A DNA stretch of 40,784 nt from Beijerinckiaceae bacterium (GCA_947498445.1 CANMLK010000008.1:1-40784); one strand, 5' to 3'. Shown: positions 1-8,199, counted from the first letter of the stretch. Made by a program: numbers and translations. Notes: generated by a model not told the origin, from the sequence alone.

Positions 1-898
1 CCGGGTCGCTCAGGGCGTTGTTGAACGCCGTCCGAAGAATGGCGAGTCTGTCCACAGGCACATCCCGGCGCGTGAGGAAAGGCCGGCCGATGTCGGATGC
101 CGCCGTCAGCAGCCGGACCATCTGCTTTTTTTCCTCAGTCGGCGCCAATTCGACCGCCCACGGAATGTCGGGAGACATGCCAACCGGTATAAACTTGGAT
201 GAACGCATCATGTGAACGATGCGCCCGGACGCATTCCAGTTTTCTGGCACGCTGGACCACTCGCCGCAGTCGCCATCCAGCTCGCCCCGTTCAATGGCAA
301 GCTGCTTGTCCTTCGAGCCCGGATAGCCGGCGACCTGTTTGAGGTTCACATCGAACACGCCCTTCATCATTGCCTGATTGAACCATGAGGATGAGCCTAC
401 GCCGGTTACGCCGTAGATGACCTGCTTGCCTGTCTTGGCCAGCTCGAGCGCGTCCTTCACGCCGGGATACCGGTCCTTCCAGACGTAGCAGACGGATACG
501 TCCTTGTTCATCGAACCGATCCACGCATAACGGCGAAAGTCGAGCTCCATGTTTTCCGGCGGCATGACAAGCGAACTCGTGATCTGACCGAAGTTGAAGA
601 TGACGATGGCGGTGCCGTCGTTCGGCGCGTTCGTGTCAAGGTATTGGATCGAGCGACGGCTCGCCGCGCCCGGCATGTTCTGCACGACGATCTGCGGATT
701 GCCGGGGATGTGCCTTCCATAATAGCCTGCAAGCAGGCGCGCGTAGGCGTCATATCCGCCCCCGGCGCTAAAGCCGACCACGATGTTGACTGTCTTTCCG
801 CGATAGAAGCCCTGGTCTTGAGCTAAAGCATTTGTAGCTAGCGCCGAACTCAGAAAAAGCGCAGCTCCACCGATGTATCTGTGGGCTGAAACCTTCAT
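1..898 (-). CDS. Bug/TctC-family periplasmic solute-binding protein (partial, C-terminus outside window)
   Basis: The frame is open from an ATG at 898 to the left edge, giving 299 codons, so the last roughly 40 residues lie outside the window. Residues 1-26 are a signal peptide ending near ALA-Q. The mature chain starts with the family motif FYRGKTVNIVVGFSAGGGYD (residues 31-50), followed by HIPGNP and QNMPGA. Proteins of this family bind small organic acids or similar ligands in the periplasm and normally deliver them to a TctAB transporter, which is not seen here. The start is supported by a strong GGAGGGAGA ribosome-binding site just upstream. The mature part has exactly two cysteines, Cys137 (VCYVW) and Cys211 (DGDCG), as in the proteins at 7183 and 37898. 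The gene lies 335 bp downstream of another Bug gene on the same strand and probably has its own promoter. Family is certain by motif; ligand unknown. Confidence 0.9.
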   Translation of the reverse strand, partial: MKVSAHRYIGGAALFLSSALATNALAQDQGFYRGKTVNIVVGFSAGGGYDAYARLLAGYYGRHIPGNPQIVVQNMPGAASRRSIQYLDTNAPNDGTAIVIFNFGQITSSLVMPPENMELDFRRYAWIGSMNKDVSVCYVWKDRYPGVKDALELAKTGKQVIYGVTGVGSSSWFNQAMMKGVFDVNLKQVAGYPGSKDKQLAIERGELDGDCGEWSSVPENWNASGRIVHMMRSSKFIPVGMSPDIPWAVELAPTEEKKQMVRLLTAASDIGRPFLTRRDVPVDRLAILRTAFNNALSDP

Positions 899-1233
899 CG
901 TCTCCCTCCGATTTTATTGTTTCGCACGCGCTGGAGACGAACCTGCCCTCGCGCCCGCGCATGCTGGGTCCGCCTGAAATGCCAGCGAACGTTATCCGAT
1001 ACTCGCCAGATAAACGCCGCTCCAATGGAAAACTGATCTGGATTTGATATTTACGCAAGCCTCTGCGTCCTGCGCGACGCTGGCAGCTGACATGTTATTC
1101 CCGGCGAGAGGTTACGCCTGCATTGTTAGATAGACGTTTTCACCGGGGCTGCAATTCTGTCGATTGCACTTTGGCAACCAATTGACGCAGCCGTGATCGC
1201 AGGCCCTGCGCGCCAGGCGCTTCAGCAGAGTGT
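899..1233. other. intergenic region between two tandem Bug genes
   Basis: This 335 bp stretch separates two minus-strand Bug genes. I find no convincing coding frame in it. It ends with the GGAGGGAGA ribosome-binding site of the 1-898 gene. It should hold the terminator of the 1234-2259 gene and the promoter of the 1-898 gene, but I cannot point to a clear sigma-70 or sigma-54 promoter or a strong hairpin with a T-run. Confidence 0.5.
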
Positions 1234-2259
1234 CTACTTCTTGAGGATTTCTCGAATGCTATCAACGATCGCATCGGGCGTTTGCTCTATCCGGTCGATG
1301 AGGCGATGCATTTCCTCGCCACCGACAGGATTGATCAACAGGCTGACCTTCTCCGCGTCCCGCAAAAATGCGGGATCTTTCATTGTTGCGTCGAAGGCTG
1401 CTCGCAGCGCGGCTACCCTGTCCTTCGGCGTGTCCGGCGGCAAGGCGTAGGGGCGCGCCAGAATAAACTTGGAGGCGATGAATTCAAGCAGCTGCCGCGC
1501 CTCTGCATCGGGCGCGAGCTCGATGGCTGTGGGAACGTCAGGAAGGTCGTGCAAACGCGTCCCGCCGAATTGAACGAGGATATTTACTTTCCCGTCGCGC
1601 ACCCAATCTGCGCGGTTGGCCATGAGCGTCGAGTGCGCAGTGCTGATGCCGTGCACTTCGCCCCGTTCTGCGGCCAGGAATACATCGTTCGGTCCCTTGT
1701 AACCAAGCACGATACTCATGGTCGTCCCAAAGACGCGATTGATGATGGACGGCAGCGTGTGATTGTCAGCCCCAACTGCCGTGCCGCCCATGATGATCTT
1801 GGCGCCGCGCAAATCGGCAATCGAACGCACACCACTTGTGTGCCACACCCACATAACTTGCGGCTCCTGGACGGGAGAGCCGATCCAGTTGAAGCGCGAC
1901 AAGTCGAACTGGACGCTGCTGCCCTGCTGCGACAGAAGCTTCAGCCTCGCTTCGAGGAGAATGTTGTTGAGGGGAGCGCCGATGACTGACCCGTCCCGCC
2001 GCGCGCGATTGTAGAGATGGTTGGTCATGATCAGGCTGGAGGCGCCCGGCATGTTCTCGACCGAGATCGTCGGGTTGCCGGGAATGTATTTGACGATGTG
2101 CGTCGTCAATGTCCTGCCGGCGAGGTCGTAGGACACACCCGCGTTGCCGCCGATGAGAAGCTGGATGTTTCGACCGCGATAAAAGTCGGCGACAGTGTCC
2201 GCCACTGCAGAGCCGCATGCGAGCGCCATAGCGACGCCTATCATGAGCGCGTGCTTCAT
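1234..2259 (-). CDS. Bug/TctC-family periplasmic solute-binding protein
   Basis: This 341-residue protein has an N-terminal signal peptide (about residues 1-20, ending AVA-D) followed by the family motif FYRGRNIQLLIGGNAGVSYD. The ligand loop reads AGVSYD where most family members here have AGGGYD, so one loop glycine is replaced by valine. Further family blocks are YIPGNP, ENMPGA and AERGEV. The mature chain has no cysteine. It is the last gene of a probable minus-strand operon after the ketopantoate-reductase-like gene (3198) and the class II aldolase (2332), with a 72 bp gap to the latter. That context suggests it collects a substrate or product of those two enzymes, but this is inference. 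The start ATG follows GGGAGGGCATA. Confidence 0.92.
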   Translation of the reverse strand: MKHALMIGVAMALACGSAVADTVADFYRGRNIQLLIGGNAGVSYDLAGRTLTTHIVKYIPGNPTISVENMPGASSLIMTNHLYNRARRDGSVIGAPLNNILLEARLKLLSQQGSSVQFDLSRFNWIGSPVQEPQVMWVWHTSGVRSIADLRGAKIIMGGTAVGADNHTLPSIINRVFGTTMSIVLGYKGPNDVFLAAERGEVHGISTAHSTLMANRADWVRDGKVNILVQFGGTRLHDLPDVPTAIELAPDAEARQLLEFIASKFILARPYALPPDTPKDRVAALRAAFDATMKDPAFLRDAEKVSLLINPVGGEEMHRLIDRIEQTPDAIVDSIREILKK

Positions 2260-2331
2260 TATGCCCTCCCGTTCAGCTCTTTTTATAATGGGGCAGCCGG
2301 TCTTTTTTCGTCGGGCGGCCCGGACGTTTTC

Positions 2332-3105
2332 TTAATTTGCGTAGTCGGGATATTTTGCCTCAACCAGCGACATCAGAGCGGGCCAGTCACGCTGGCCCAA
2401 AGCGCGATTGCCGCGGTAAAACTGGGCGGCTCCCTTCTCGCAGACTTCAGGAGGCGCTGTGCTGTAGGGCTGGTTTGACGCCAGCACGGACATCTGCGTC
2501 TCGCAGCTTTTTTCAAGATGATACATGAGGTTGAAAGCTTCGGCGCAATTTGCGCCAGCGGTGAGGAGGCCGTGGTTTTTCAGGATAAGGACCTTGTGTT
2601 CCCCAAGGTCGCGGACGATGCGGTCGCGCTCTTCAAGGTCGTGCGAAATGCCCTCATGACCGTGATAGCCAACACGCTTGTAAAAACGCAAAGACCCCTG
2701 ATTGAGCGGCAGAAGGCCACAATCCAGAGCCGAGATAGCTTGACCGGCAACCGTGTGCGTGTGGATCACGCAGTGCAGGTCTGTGCGCGACATATGGACC
2801 GCGCTGTGGATCACGAAACCGGCGCGATTGATTTCGACGGGCGTCTCTTCGAGGACATTTCCGTCAACGTCGATCTTGACAAGCATCGACGCCGTAATCT
2901 GCTCGAAGAGCGGACCGTACGGATTAATAAGGAACTGATCACTGGTTCCAGGAACCCTCAAGGTAATATGATTGTTGATGAGGTGGGTCCACCCATGGTG
3001 CGCCACCAGACGGTACGTCGCGGCCAGCTCAAGCCGCGCGTCCCACTCTTCTGCAGAAACGCGTTCGCGCTTCGAAGGCGTTTCCTTCAGGAACTCGATG
3101 GCCAT
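2332..3105 (-). CDS. class II aldolase/adducin family protein
   Basis: The protein has 257 residues and belongs to the zinc-dependent class II aldolase/adducin family (fuculose-phosphate aldolase fold), whose members cleave or epimerise phosphorylated sugars or act on related hydroxy acids. Visible signatures are INNHITLRVP near the N-terminus, the nucleotide/phosphate-loop region LINPYGPLFEQ, the zinc-binding pair in IHTHTVAGQ, and a further histidine in LKNHGLLTAG. The length is usual for the family. I chose the ATG at 3105 because GGGAGGAAAGC stands directly before it; an in-frame start at 3129 would place that site inside the gene. It sits between the ketopantoate-reductase-like gene (92 bp upstream) and a Bug gene (72 bp downstream), all on one strand, so the three are probably co-transcribed. 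Substrate cannot be told from sequence. Confidence 0.9.
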   Translation of the reverse strand: MAIEFLKETPSKRERVSAEEWDARLELAATYRLVAHHGWTHLINNHITLRVPGTSDQFLINPYGPLFEQITASMLVKIDVDGNVLEETPVEINRAGFVIHSAVHMSRTDLHCVIHTHTVAGQAISALDCGLLPLNQGSLRFYKRVGYHGHEGISHDLEERDRIVRDLGEHKVLILKNHGLLTAGANCAEAFNLMYHLEKSCETQMSVLASNQPYSTAPPEVCEKGAAQFYRGNRALGQRDWPALMSLVEAKYPDYAN

Positions 3106-3197
3106 GCTTTCCTCCCGTCCGCAGGTCACGGCCTGCAGCTCGTTGCGAAGTCTAGATCGGTTGAACCAGCTGTCAACGACGCATCGTCGTGCGAGCG

Positions 3198-4175
3198 TCA
3201 GTGACAGCCCGAAGTCCTGGCGCGCAACGCCAGCAAGGGCGCAACGATATCGAGTGTGGGCGTTGCGACGCCCGCCTGCCGCGCCAGATCTTGCAGGATC
3301 AGGTATGCGCTGTCGATCTCCATGATACGGCCTCGTTCGAGGTCCTGCAACATGGACGGCTTATGGTTTGAACGGTTCGGATTGGCGCGGGCCGTCTCGA
3401 TGTCAAAGCCCAGATCCATGAAGCCGTGCGCTTGCGCCACAGCGTGCGCCTCGGAGGCGAGGCCGAGTTGAACAGCTTGCACGGCGGGGTCCGCATGGAC
3501 GGCCGCGATGGGCGCCCCAGTCAACGCGCAGGTCGCGAAATTGCCGACGACGCTGAGGGACTTCTTCCACATGTCGACGCGGATATCGTCGCTCCAGCTC
3601 AAAGTCAGTCCAAGGGGGCGTACTTGCGTCACCATTGGGGCAGCTGTCTCGCGTGCGGCCTCAAGAGCGGCGCCGATGATGAATTTTCCATCGACGCGGC
3701 TTGCCTCCACAACGCCCGGCTCGCGTATCTCGCCGCCCGAAATGCAGACAATCCCCAAGGCCTGAGAGGGAGGAATTGCCGCGTGTAAGGCGCCGCCCGG
3801 ATCGAGACGCGAAAGATCCAAAGCCTTGCCGCCGGGCGTGAAGCCGTCACCGTAGAACCAGAAAATCCCGTTGACGGCGAAGGCGACAAAAGTGTTCTGC
3901 GAAATAAGGGGCCCGATCCTCGCCGCAACGTCAGGCAGGGAGGGCGTTTTCGTGGCGACGATCACGAGATCCTGGGCTGACAATTCACCGGGGTCGGCCA
4001 CAGCGCGGGGCCGCGTGACCTCAACGCGTCCCGGCGCGCGAACAGTCAACCCATTTTGCTGAATGGCTTCCAGATGCTTGCCCCGGGCGATGACGCTGAC
4101 GTCATGTCCGGCGCGCTGAATCGCGCTCGCAAGAATGCCGCCAATCACGCCCGCTCCATACACGCAGATCTTCAT
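3198..4175 (-). CDS. ketopantoate reductase (ApbA/PanE) family protein
   Basis: The protein has 325 residues. It starts with a nucleotide-binding GxGxxG motif (VYGAGVIGG, residues 5-13) and has a C-terminal helical domain containing the conserved lysine region DMWKKSLSVVGNF and the block HKPSMLQDLERGR. These mark the ApbA/PanE family, NADPH-dependent reductases of 2-oxo acids such as 2-dehydropantoate. Because it lies in a catabolic-looking operon with a class II aldolase and a Bug binding protein, it more likely reduces a related 2-oxo acid than makes pantoate; this is inference. The ATG at 4175 has GGAGGACTC before it. It is the first gene of the minus-strand group and shares a 300 bp control region with the divergent Bug gene at 4476. 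Confidence 0.92.
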   Translation of the reverse strand: MKICVYGAGVIGGILASAIQRAGHDVSVIARGKHLEAIQQNGLTVRAPGRVEVTRPRAVADPGELSAQDLVIVATKTPSLPDVAARIGPLISQNTFVAFAVNGIFWFYGDGFTPGGKALDLSRLDPGGALHAAIPPSQALGIVCISGGEIREPGVVEASRVDGKFIIGAALEAARETAAPMVTQVRPLGLTLSWSDDIRVDMWKKSLSVVGNFATCALTGAPIAAVHADPAVQAVQLGLASEAHAVAQAHGFMDLGFDIETARANPNRSNHKPSMLQDLERGRIMEIDSAYLILQDLARQAGVATPTLDIVAPLLALRARTSGCH

Positions 4176-4230
4176 GAGTCCTCCAAAAGTCTTTTGGCGA
4201 CTTAGCGATCCGCCGCACTTTTTTCTCGAC

Positions 4231-4272
4231 TAACATAGCTGCTCCAAATTGAAGAGCAAGCTGGCTATGTTA
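4231..4272. promoter_or_regulatory. interrupted inverted repeat, possible activator/operator site
   Basis: TAACATAGC (4231-4239) and GCTATGTTA (4264-4272) are exact 9 bp inverted repeats. Nested inside are TGCTC (4240-4244) and GAGCA (4254-4258), also exactly inverted, around a 9 nt loop. Neither strand has a T-run after the structure, so a terminator is unlikely. It lies about 150-165 bp upstream of the sigma-54-like promoter at 4411, a usual distance for an enhancer-binding protein site. It also overlaps a weak possible promoter of the leftward gene (TTGCTC, 16 bp, TATGTT on the minus strand). Confidence 0.5.
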
Positions 4273-4286
4273 AAGTGAGGTTCTCC

Positions 4287-4302
4287 AATCGAAATTCCGA
4301 TT
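4287..4302. promoter_or_regulatory. near-palindrome in the divergent control region
   Basis: AATCG (4287-4291) and CGATT (4298-4302) are inverted around AAATTC, making a 16 bp near-palindrome with a single mismatched pair in the centre. It lies in the AT-rich region between the divergent genes at 3198 and 4476 and could be a second regulator site. The arms are short, so chance is possible. Confidence 0.3.
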
Positions 4303-4410
4303 AAAATGCCCAAATACAAATTGTGTTCGATTGAGACAGAGCGCTACTTTTCCATGATTAGCCCAAGGTGTGATTTGCGCCCCGATCCCAAATGCTCCCC
4401 ACGAGACAAG

Positions 4411-4427
4411 TTGGCATGATTCTGGCT
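4411..4427 (+). promoter_or_regulatory. sigma-54 (RpoN) type promoter upstream of the Bug-VOC-MBL group
   Basis: The sequence TTGGCATGATTCTGGCT matches the sigma-54 consensus YTGGCACGRNNNTTGCW at all but two of its specified positions. The key GG (4413-4414) and GC (4425-4426) are separated by exactly 10 nt, as that promoter class requires. Transcription would begin near 4438, about 38 nt before the start codon at 4476. A sigma-70 reading (TTGGCA, 18 bp, TAAACT) is possible over the same bases. Confidence 0.6.
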
Positions 4428-4475
4428 TTTTTTTTAAACTAGATGCATGATCAAGTCACAATGGGAGGAGCGCCA

Positions 4476-5519
4476 ATGCTGCGGATTGTTGGACGAGGGC
4501 TGAACTTGTTCCGTCGGGGTGCTTCTGCCCTTTTGCTGGGCGGCGCGCTGGCGCTTGCAGCGCAAGGCCCAGCTGCCGCGCAAATCGACTACAAGGGAAA
4601 GAGTATCGCCATCTCCATCGGTTACGGCGTTGGCGGCAGCTATTATTTTCACGCGCAGCTGTTTTCACGACATCTGGGGCGGCATTTGCCCGGAAATCCA
4701 AACATCATCGTGCAGTCCAGGCCCGGCGCCGGCGGTGTGCGAATGCTCAATGAAGCGGCCGTGCGCATGACGACCGACGGCACAAATCTCTTCCTGCCGC
4801 CTGACACAATGGTCGTGACGCAATTGTTGCAGCCCGAGGGGCTGGCCTATGACGCCCGAAAGTTCAACTATATCGGCACAGTAGATCAGCAGAATACGTT
4901 CTGGGTTCTTCGCCGCAGTCCAAAGGCCTCGCTCGAAGGCATGCGCGCCGATGTTGTCTTCATGGGCAGCTCCGGCAAGGGCTCAACAGGCTACATGATC
5001 CCCGCTCTCGCTGGTCCATTGCTGGGGTTGAAAATCAAGCAAGTCGACGGCTACGATTCATCGCGCGAGATGATTCTGGCCATGGAGCGTGGCGAGATCG
5101 ATGGCACGCTTCAGGCATGGTCCGTTTGGGAGCAATCGCGTCCCCAATGGTTCACGCCCGATGGCCTTGCGACGCCTCTCATCCAGGTTGGCGCCAGCGC
5201 TGATCCGGACGCGCCTGCAACGCCTCTTTTGCGAGATCTGGTGACGCCTGCTGATCGCCCGCTGGCAAGTCTGTTCGATACGATTGGCGTCATCGGGCGC
5301 AGCCTTGCTGCGCCGCCCGGCACGCCCCCGGCAGTTGTTGAGTTGATGCGTGAGTCCTTTGTCGCAATGCTCAAGGATCCCGAATATCTTGCCGAGGCCA
5401 AGCAGAGCAAACTGCGCATTCTGCCGCGCACAGGCAAGCAATTGCAGGACGCGATGCAAGCGGCGTTCGACACCAGCAGCCCAGAGGTCATTCAGCGCGC
5501 CAAGACGCTCATGCAATAA
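4476..5519 (+). CDS. Bug/TctC-family periplasmic solute-binding protein with altered ligand loop
   Basis: The protein has 347 residues, with a signal peptide to about residue 36 (ending PAAAQ) and the family start YKGKSIAISIGYGVGGSYY. In the other six Bug proteins of this window the loop ends in YD and is followed by an Arg two or three residues on; here the Asp is Tyr and the Arg is Gln (HAQLF). The binding mode may therefore differ. The mature chain has no cysteine. I chose ATG 4476 because GGGAGGA stands 6 nt before it; an in-frame ATG at 4443 lies too close to the predicted transcription start and would swallow that site. It opens a rightward group with the VOC (5584) and MBL-fold (6177) genes, probably under sigma-54 control. 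Confidence 0.92.
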   Translation: MLRIVGRGLNLFRRGASALLLGGALALAAQGPAAAQIDYKGKSIAISIGYGVGGSYYFHAQLFSRHLGRHLPGNPNIIVQSRPGAGGVRMLNEAAVRMTTDGTNLFLPPDTMVVTQLLQPEGLAYDARKFNYIGTVDQQNTFWVLRRSPKASLEGMRADVVFMGSSGKGSTGYMIPALAGPLLGLKIKQVDGYDSSREMILAMERGEIDGTLQAWSVWEQSRPQWFTPDGLATPLIQVGASADPDAPATPLLRDLVTPADRPLASLFDTIGVIGRSLAAPPGTPPAVVELMRESFVAMLKDPEYLAEAKQSKLRILPRTGKQLQDAMQAAFDTSSPEVIQRAKTLMQ

Positions 5520-5583
5520 GCGCGTATGCAAAAAAAACGACACCGTTAGAAAACAGCAGTGACGCAGACACGAGGAGAGTAGA

Positions 5584-6072
5584 ATGAGCCAGGATGTAGT
5601 AATGGAGAAGGTGATCGCGCGAAACCAGGAATATGTTCATAAAAACCCACGGCCAATGGCGTCTCCTGCCGACTCGATCAAGACAACTGGAATTTTGCAT
5701 TTCACCATCGGCGTGCGCGATCATATCGCCGCTGCAAAATTTTATTCCGAAGTCCTGGGTTGCAAGCATCTGCGCAGCAACACGCGTTACTCATTCATGG
5801 AATGCTGCGGCAGTTTTTTCGTACTGGCGAAAATGCCCGATCACGTGAATCCTAACAAGCCAGACGAAGACGCCCATCACCACGCCTTTATCGTCGAGGC
5901 CGACGAGTTTGACCGTGCGGTGGAAATCCTCTTCGCGCGCAAAATCCGGCTCGTGAAATATTCCGATGAAGGGCACCACAGCTTCCCCGGCCGCCACGCC
6001 TATTTTCATGACGCCGACGGCAACGGCATCGAAATCATCACCCTGTACGAAACAGGCGAGCCCCCGGTTTGA
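5584..6072 (+). CDS. VOC-family (glyoxalase/dioxygenase fold) protein
   Basis: The protein has 162 residues. After a 35-residue leader of unclear role it has one vicinal-oxygen-chelate domain with its two beta-alpha-beta-beta-beta units. Likely metal ligands are the His of ILHFTIGV, a His in DAHHHAFIVEA and the Glu of DGNGIEIITLY. Single-domain VOC proteins include glyoxalases, extradiol dioxygenases and resistance proteins, and the exact reaction cannot be told. It follows the Bug gene by 64 bp and precedes the MBL-fold gene by 104 bp on the same strand, with GAGGAGAG before its ATG. No signal peptide is visible, so it is probably cytoplasmic. Confidence 0.88.
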   Translation: MSQDVVMEKVIARNQEYVHKNPRPMASPADSIKTTGILHFTIGVRDHIAAAKFYSEVLGCKHLRSNTRYSFMECCGSFFVLAKMPDHVNPNKPDEDAHHHAFIVEADEFDRAVEILFARKIRLVKYSDEGHHSFPGRHAYFHDADGNGIEIITLYETGEPPV

Positions 6073-6176
6073 CGCGCTGAAGTCTGGCCAGAGACGGGGC
6101 ATTGACAGGCGCGCGTCTTCGCGCGAGGAATCTTGACTGCAATGCGCTCGTCCAGAAGCGCGCACGGGAGGTTCCC

Positions 6177-7124
6177 ATGAGATCGTTGTTCCTGTCGCTG
6201 GCGGGCCTCGCCGCGATGATCGCATCCGCCGGTGCGCAATGGCCGCCCCAACCGCAGTTGGAGCAGCGCGAGATTGCGCAGAACGTCTGGACGATGCAGC
6301 ATCCGCTGGGTTCGAGCAACTCGACATTCATCGTCACAGATGAGGGCGTGTTTGTCTGGGATGCTGACGTGCGCACCGCCGATCAGGTGCTGGCCGCCAT
6401 ACGGCGCACAACCGACAAGAAGGTGCGCTACGTCGCCTTTTCCCATGCGGCAGGCGATCACGCGACGGGCGCCTGGCACTTCCGCGAAGACCAGCCTCAC
6501 ATCATCGGCACGCGCAAGCAGATGCGCGATCTCTATATGCAGGAAGCCGAGCAATTTGCAGAGCGCAAGGCGTCCGACGATGTGCGCTTCGCATCCTTCC
6601 GGGCCGCGCGTCTGGCCATCCCGGACATCGCGTTTGAAGGGTCGCTCACGCTTCGCTTGGGCGGGCTGACGCTGCAATTAACCGAAGAAGGCGACGCCCA
6701 TTCAAACAGCGACGTCACGCTCTACATTCCGCAAAAGCGCGTGTTTCTCACCGGCGATCTTCTGAATACCGAGATACATCCCGGACAGGGCGAATCCGCA
6801 AACGTCTTTTTCTCGAATACGAAAAACTGGGTTGCGGTTCTGGGCAACATCATTGCCCGCGGGCTTCCCGTCGACACGTATGTGCCCGGGCATGGCCCGG
6901 TTCATCTGGGCAGGGGCGTTGCAGACATTGAGGAACAGCGCCGCTATTTCCTCGTCATGCGCGACCAAGTTTCCAAGCTGATCACGGCGGGAAAATCCGT
7001 CAGTGAGGTGCAGGAAGAAATCAAGTTGCCGGCCGAGTTCGCGCACTACCGCAGTCCCGGCCGACTCAAGAATTACGTAAACCTGTTCTATCATCAGCTT
7101 CTGGAGCAGGGTTACTGGCCCTGA
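6177..7124 (+). CDS. MBL-fold metallo-hydrolase, exported, with an altered metal motif
   Basis: The protein has 315 residues, with a signal peptide (residues 1-20, ending SAGAQ), so it should act in the periplasm. The metallo-beta-lactamase fold shows in FSHAAGDHATG (His90, Asp94, His95), DAHSNSDV (His175), FLTGDLL (Asp194) and VPGHGPV (His239). The usual HxHxDH motif reads HAAGDH, so the second histidine is alanine 92 and the first zinc site lacks a ligand. The layout resembles the quinoprotein-relay/SoxH-like MBL group. ATG 6177 is chosen for its GGGAGG site; upstream in-frame starts would break the signal peptide. It is the last gene of the Bug-VOC-MBL group. Confidence 0.88.
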   Translation: MRSLFLSLAGLAAMIASAGAQWPPQPQLEQREIAQNVWTMQHPLGSSNSTFIVTDEGVFVWDADVRTADQVLAAIRRTTDKKVRYVAFSHAAGDHATGAWHFREDQPHIIGTRKQMRDLYMQEAEQFAERKASDDVRFASFRAARLAIPDIAFEGSLTLRLGGLTLQLTEEGDAHSNSDVTLYIPQKRVFLTGDLLNTEIHPGQGESANVFFSNTKNWVAVLGNIIARGLPVDTYVPGHGPVHLGRGVADIEEQRRYFLVMRDQVSKLITAGKSVSEVQEEIKLPAEFAHYRSPGRLKNYVNLFYHQLLEQGYWP

Positions 7125-7140
7125 TCCGAGCGGATGCTTG

Positions 7141-7174
7141 GAAGGCTGAAGGGCGTCTGAGCCGTTCAGCCTTC
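7141..7174. terminator. hairpin between convergent MBL-fold and Bug genes
   Basis: GAAGGCTGAA (7141-7150) and TTCAGCCTTC (7165-7174) are exact 10 bp inverted repeats. Inside them GGC/GCC pairs again after one mismatch, leaving a 6 nt loop. It lies between the stop codons of the convergent genes ending at 7124 and 7183. There is no T-run on either side, so its efficiency as an intrinsic terminator is uncertain. Confidence 0.55.
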
Positions 7175-7182
7175 GCGTCCTC

Positions 7183-8199
7183 TCAGTCAGCTGCAGCCTT
7201 GGCTTTTTGCACGAGTTCCTTTGGGAACTTGTAGATCTTTTCGACGATCTCGCCTGCTTCCTTCCCGTCTACGGGAAACACGGGCAATCCCTCTTTCTGC
7301 GCTTCAGCGAGGAAAGTCTTGTCCTTCATCGTCGCGTCAAAGCCTTGACGCAGAGCATTCACCCGATCAGCGGGCACGCTTTTTGAAACGATGTAGGGGC
7401 GGCCCAGTTCGCCAGCAGCGGTAAGGATCTGCAGGACATTCTTTTGCTCTTCGGTCTTGGCGAAATTCGCAATGAACGGTATGTCGGGCATGTCCGGCGT
7501 CTTGACCGGTGAGAACATCACAAAGACATTGATCTTCTTGTCGCGAATCCAGTCATCGCCAATGCTGCTGAATGAGCCGCAATCGCCATCAAGCTCGCCG
7601 CGCTCGATAGCCAATCGTTGCTCTGCGCTGCCGGGGAAGCCGAGGATGTGGCGAATTTTCGCGCCAAAGACGTTACGCAGAATCGCGCCATTGACATAGG
7701 AGCCGGTGCCTTTGGCCGTGCCGCCGAAGATCAATTCCTTGGCGTTCATCACATCGTCCCAGTTCTTTTCTTTCTTTTCGCCCCACAGATAACAGACCCG
7801 AAAATCGCGGGTGATCGAGCCGATGTAGGTCACGTCTGTGAAGTCGAATTTGGTGCGCTCAGGCTCCGTGACGCCTTCAGTAATGAGCGCGGGATTGAAG
7901 GTTACGATTGCAGTGCCGTCCTTGGGCAGATTGGCTTCGACGCGCCGGACCGCTGTCAGGCTGCCTGCGCCCGGAGCGTTCTGCACAACAAAATTAGGGT
8001 TGCCAGGCGTGTACCTGCCGATGTGGCGTGACAGGAGTCGGGCATACTGGTCATAGCCGCCGCCGGGCGTAAAACCGACCAGGATGTTGACCGTCTTGCC
8101 TTTGTAAAACTCCGCCGGCGCCTGTGCGCGGGCGTCCATCGCGCCAGTCAGGCAGACGGCCATCGTGGCCGCGCTTGCGATTTTCCGACCCTTCGTCAT
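7183..8199 (-). CDS. Bug/TctC-family periplasmic solute-binding protein (cysteine-pair type)
   Basis: The protein has 338 residues, with a signal peptide to about residue 26 (ending ARAQ), then FYKGKTVNILVGFTPGGGYD, YTPGNP and QNAPGA. Its closest relative in the window is the partial gene at 1-898: both share VCYxW (Cys136 here) and AIERGELDGDCG (Cys207 here), the only cysteines of the mature chain. ATG 8199 is preferred because it starts a standard signal peptide and has AAGGGAA upstream; an in-frame start at 8502 would add about 100 residues without family resemblance. It stands alone on the minus strand, convergent with the MBL-fold gene and divergent from the small membrane protein gene at 8398. 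Confidence 0.92.
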   Translation of the reverse strand: MTKGRKIASAATMAVCLTGAMDARAQAPAEFYKGKTVNILVGFTPGGGYDQYARLLSRHIGRYTPGNPNFVVQNAPGAGSLTAVRRVEANLPKDGTAIVTFNPALITEGVTEPERTKFDFTDVTYIGSITRDFRVCYLWGEKKEKNWDDVMNAKELIFGGTAKGTGSYVNGAILRNVFGAKIRHILGFPGSAEQRLAIERGELDGDCGSFSSIGDDWIRDKKINVFVMFSPVKTPDMPDIPFIANFAKTEEQKNVLQILTAAGELGRPYIVSKSVPADRVNALRQGFDATMKDKTFLAEAQKEGLPVFPVDGKEAGEIVEKIYKFPKELVQKAKAAAD

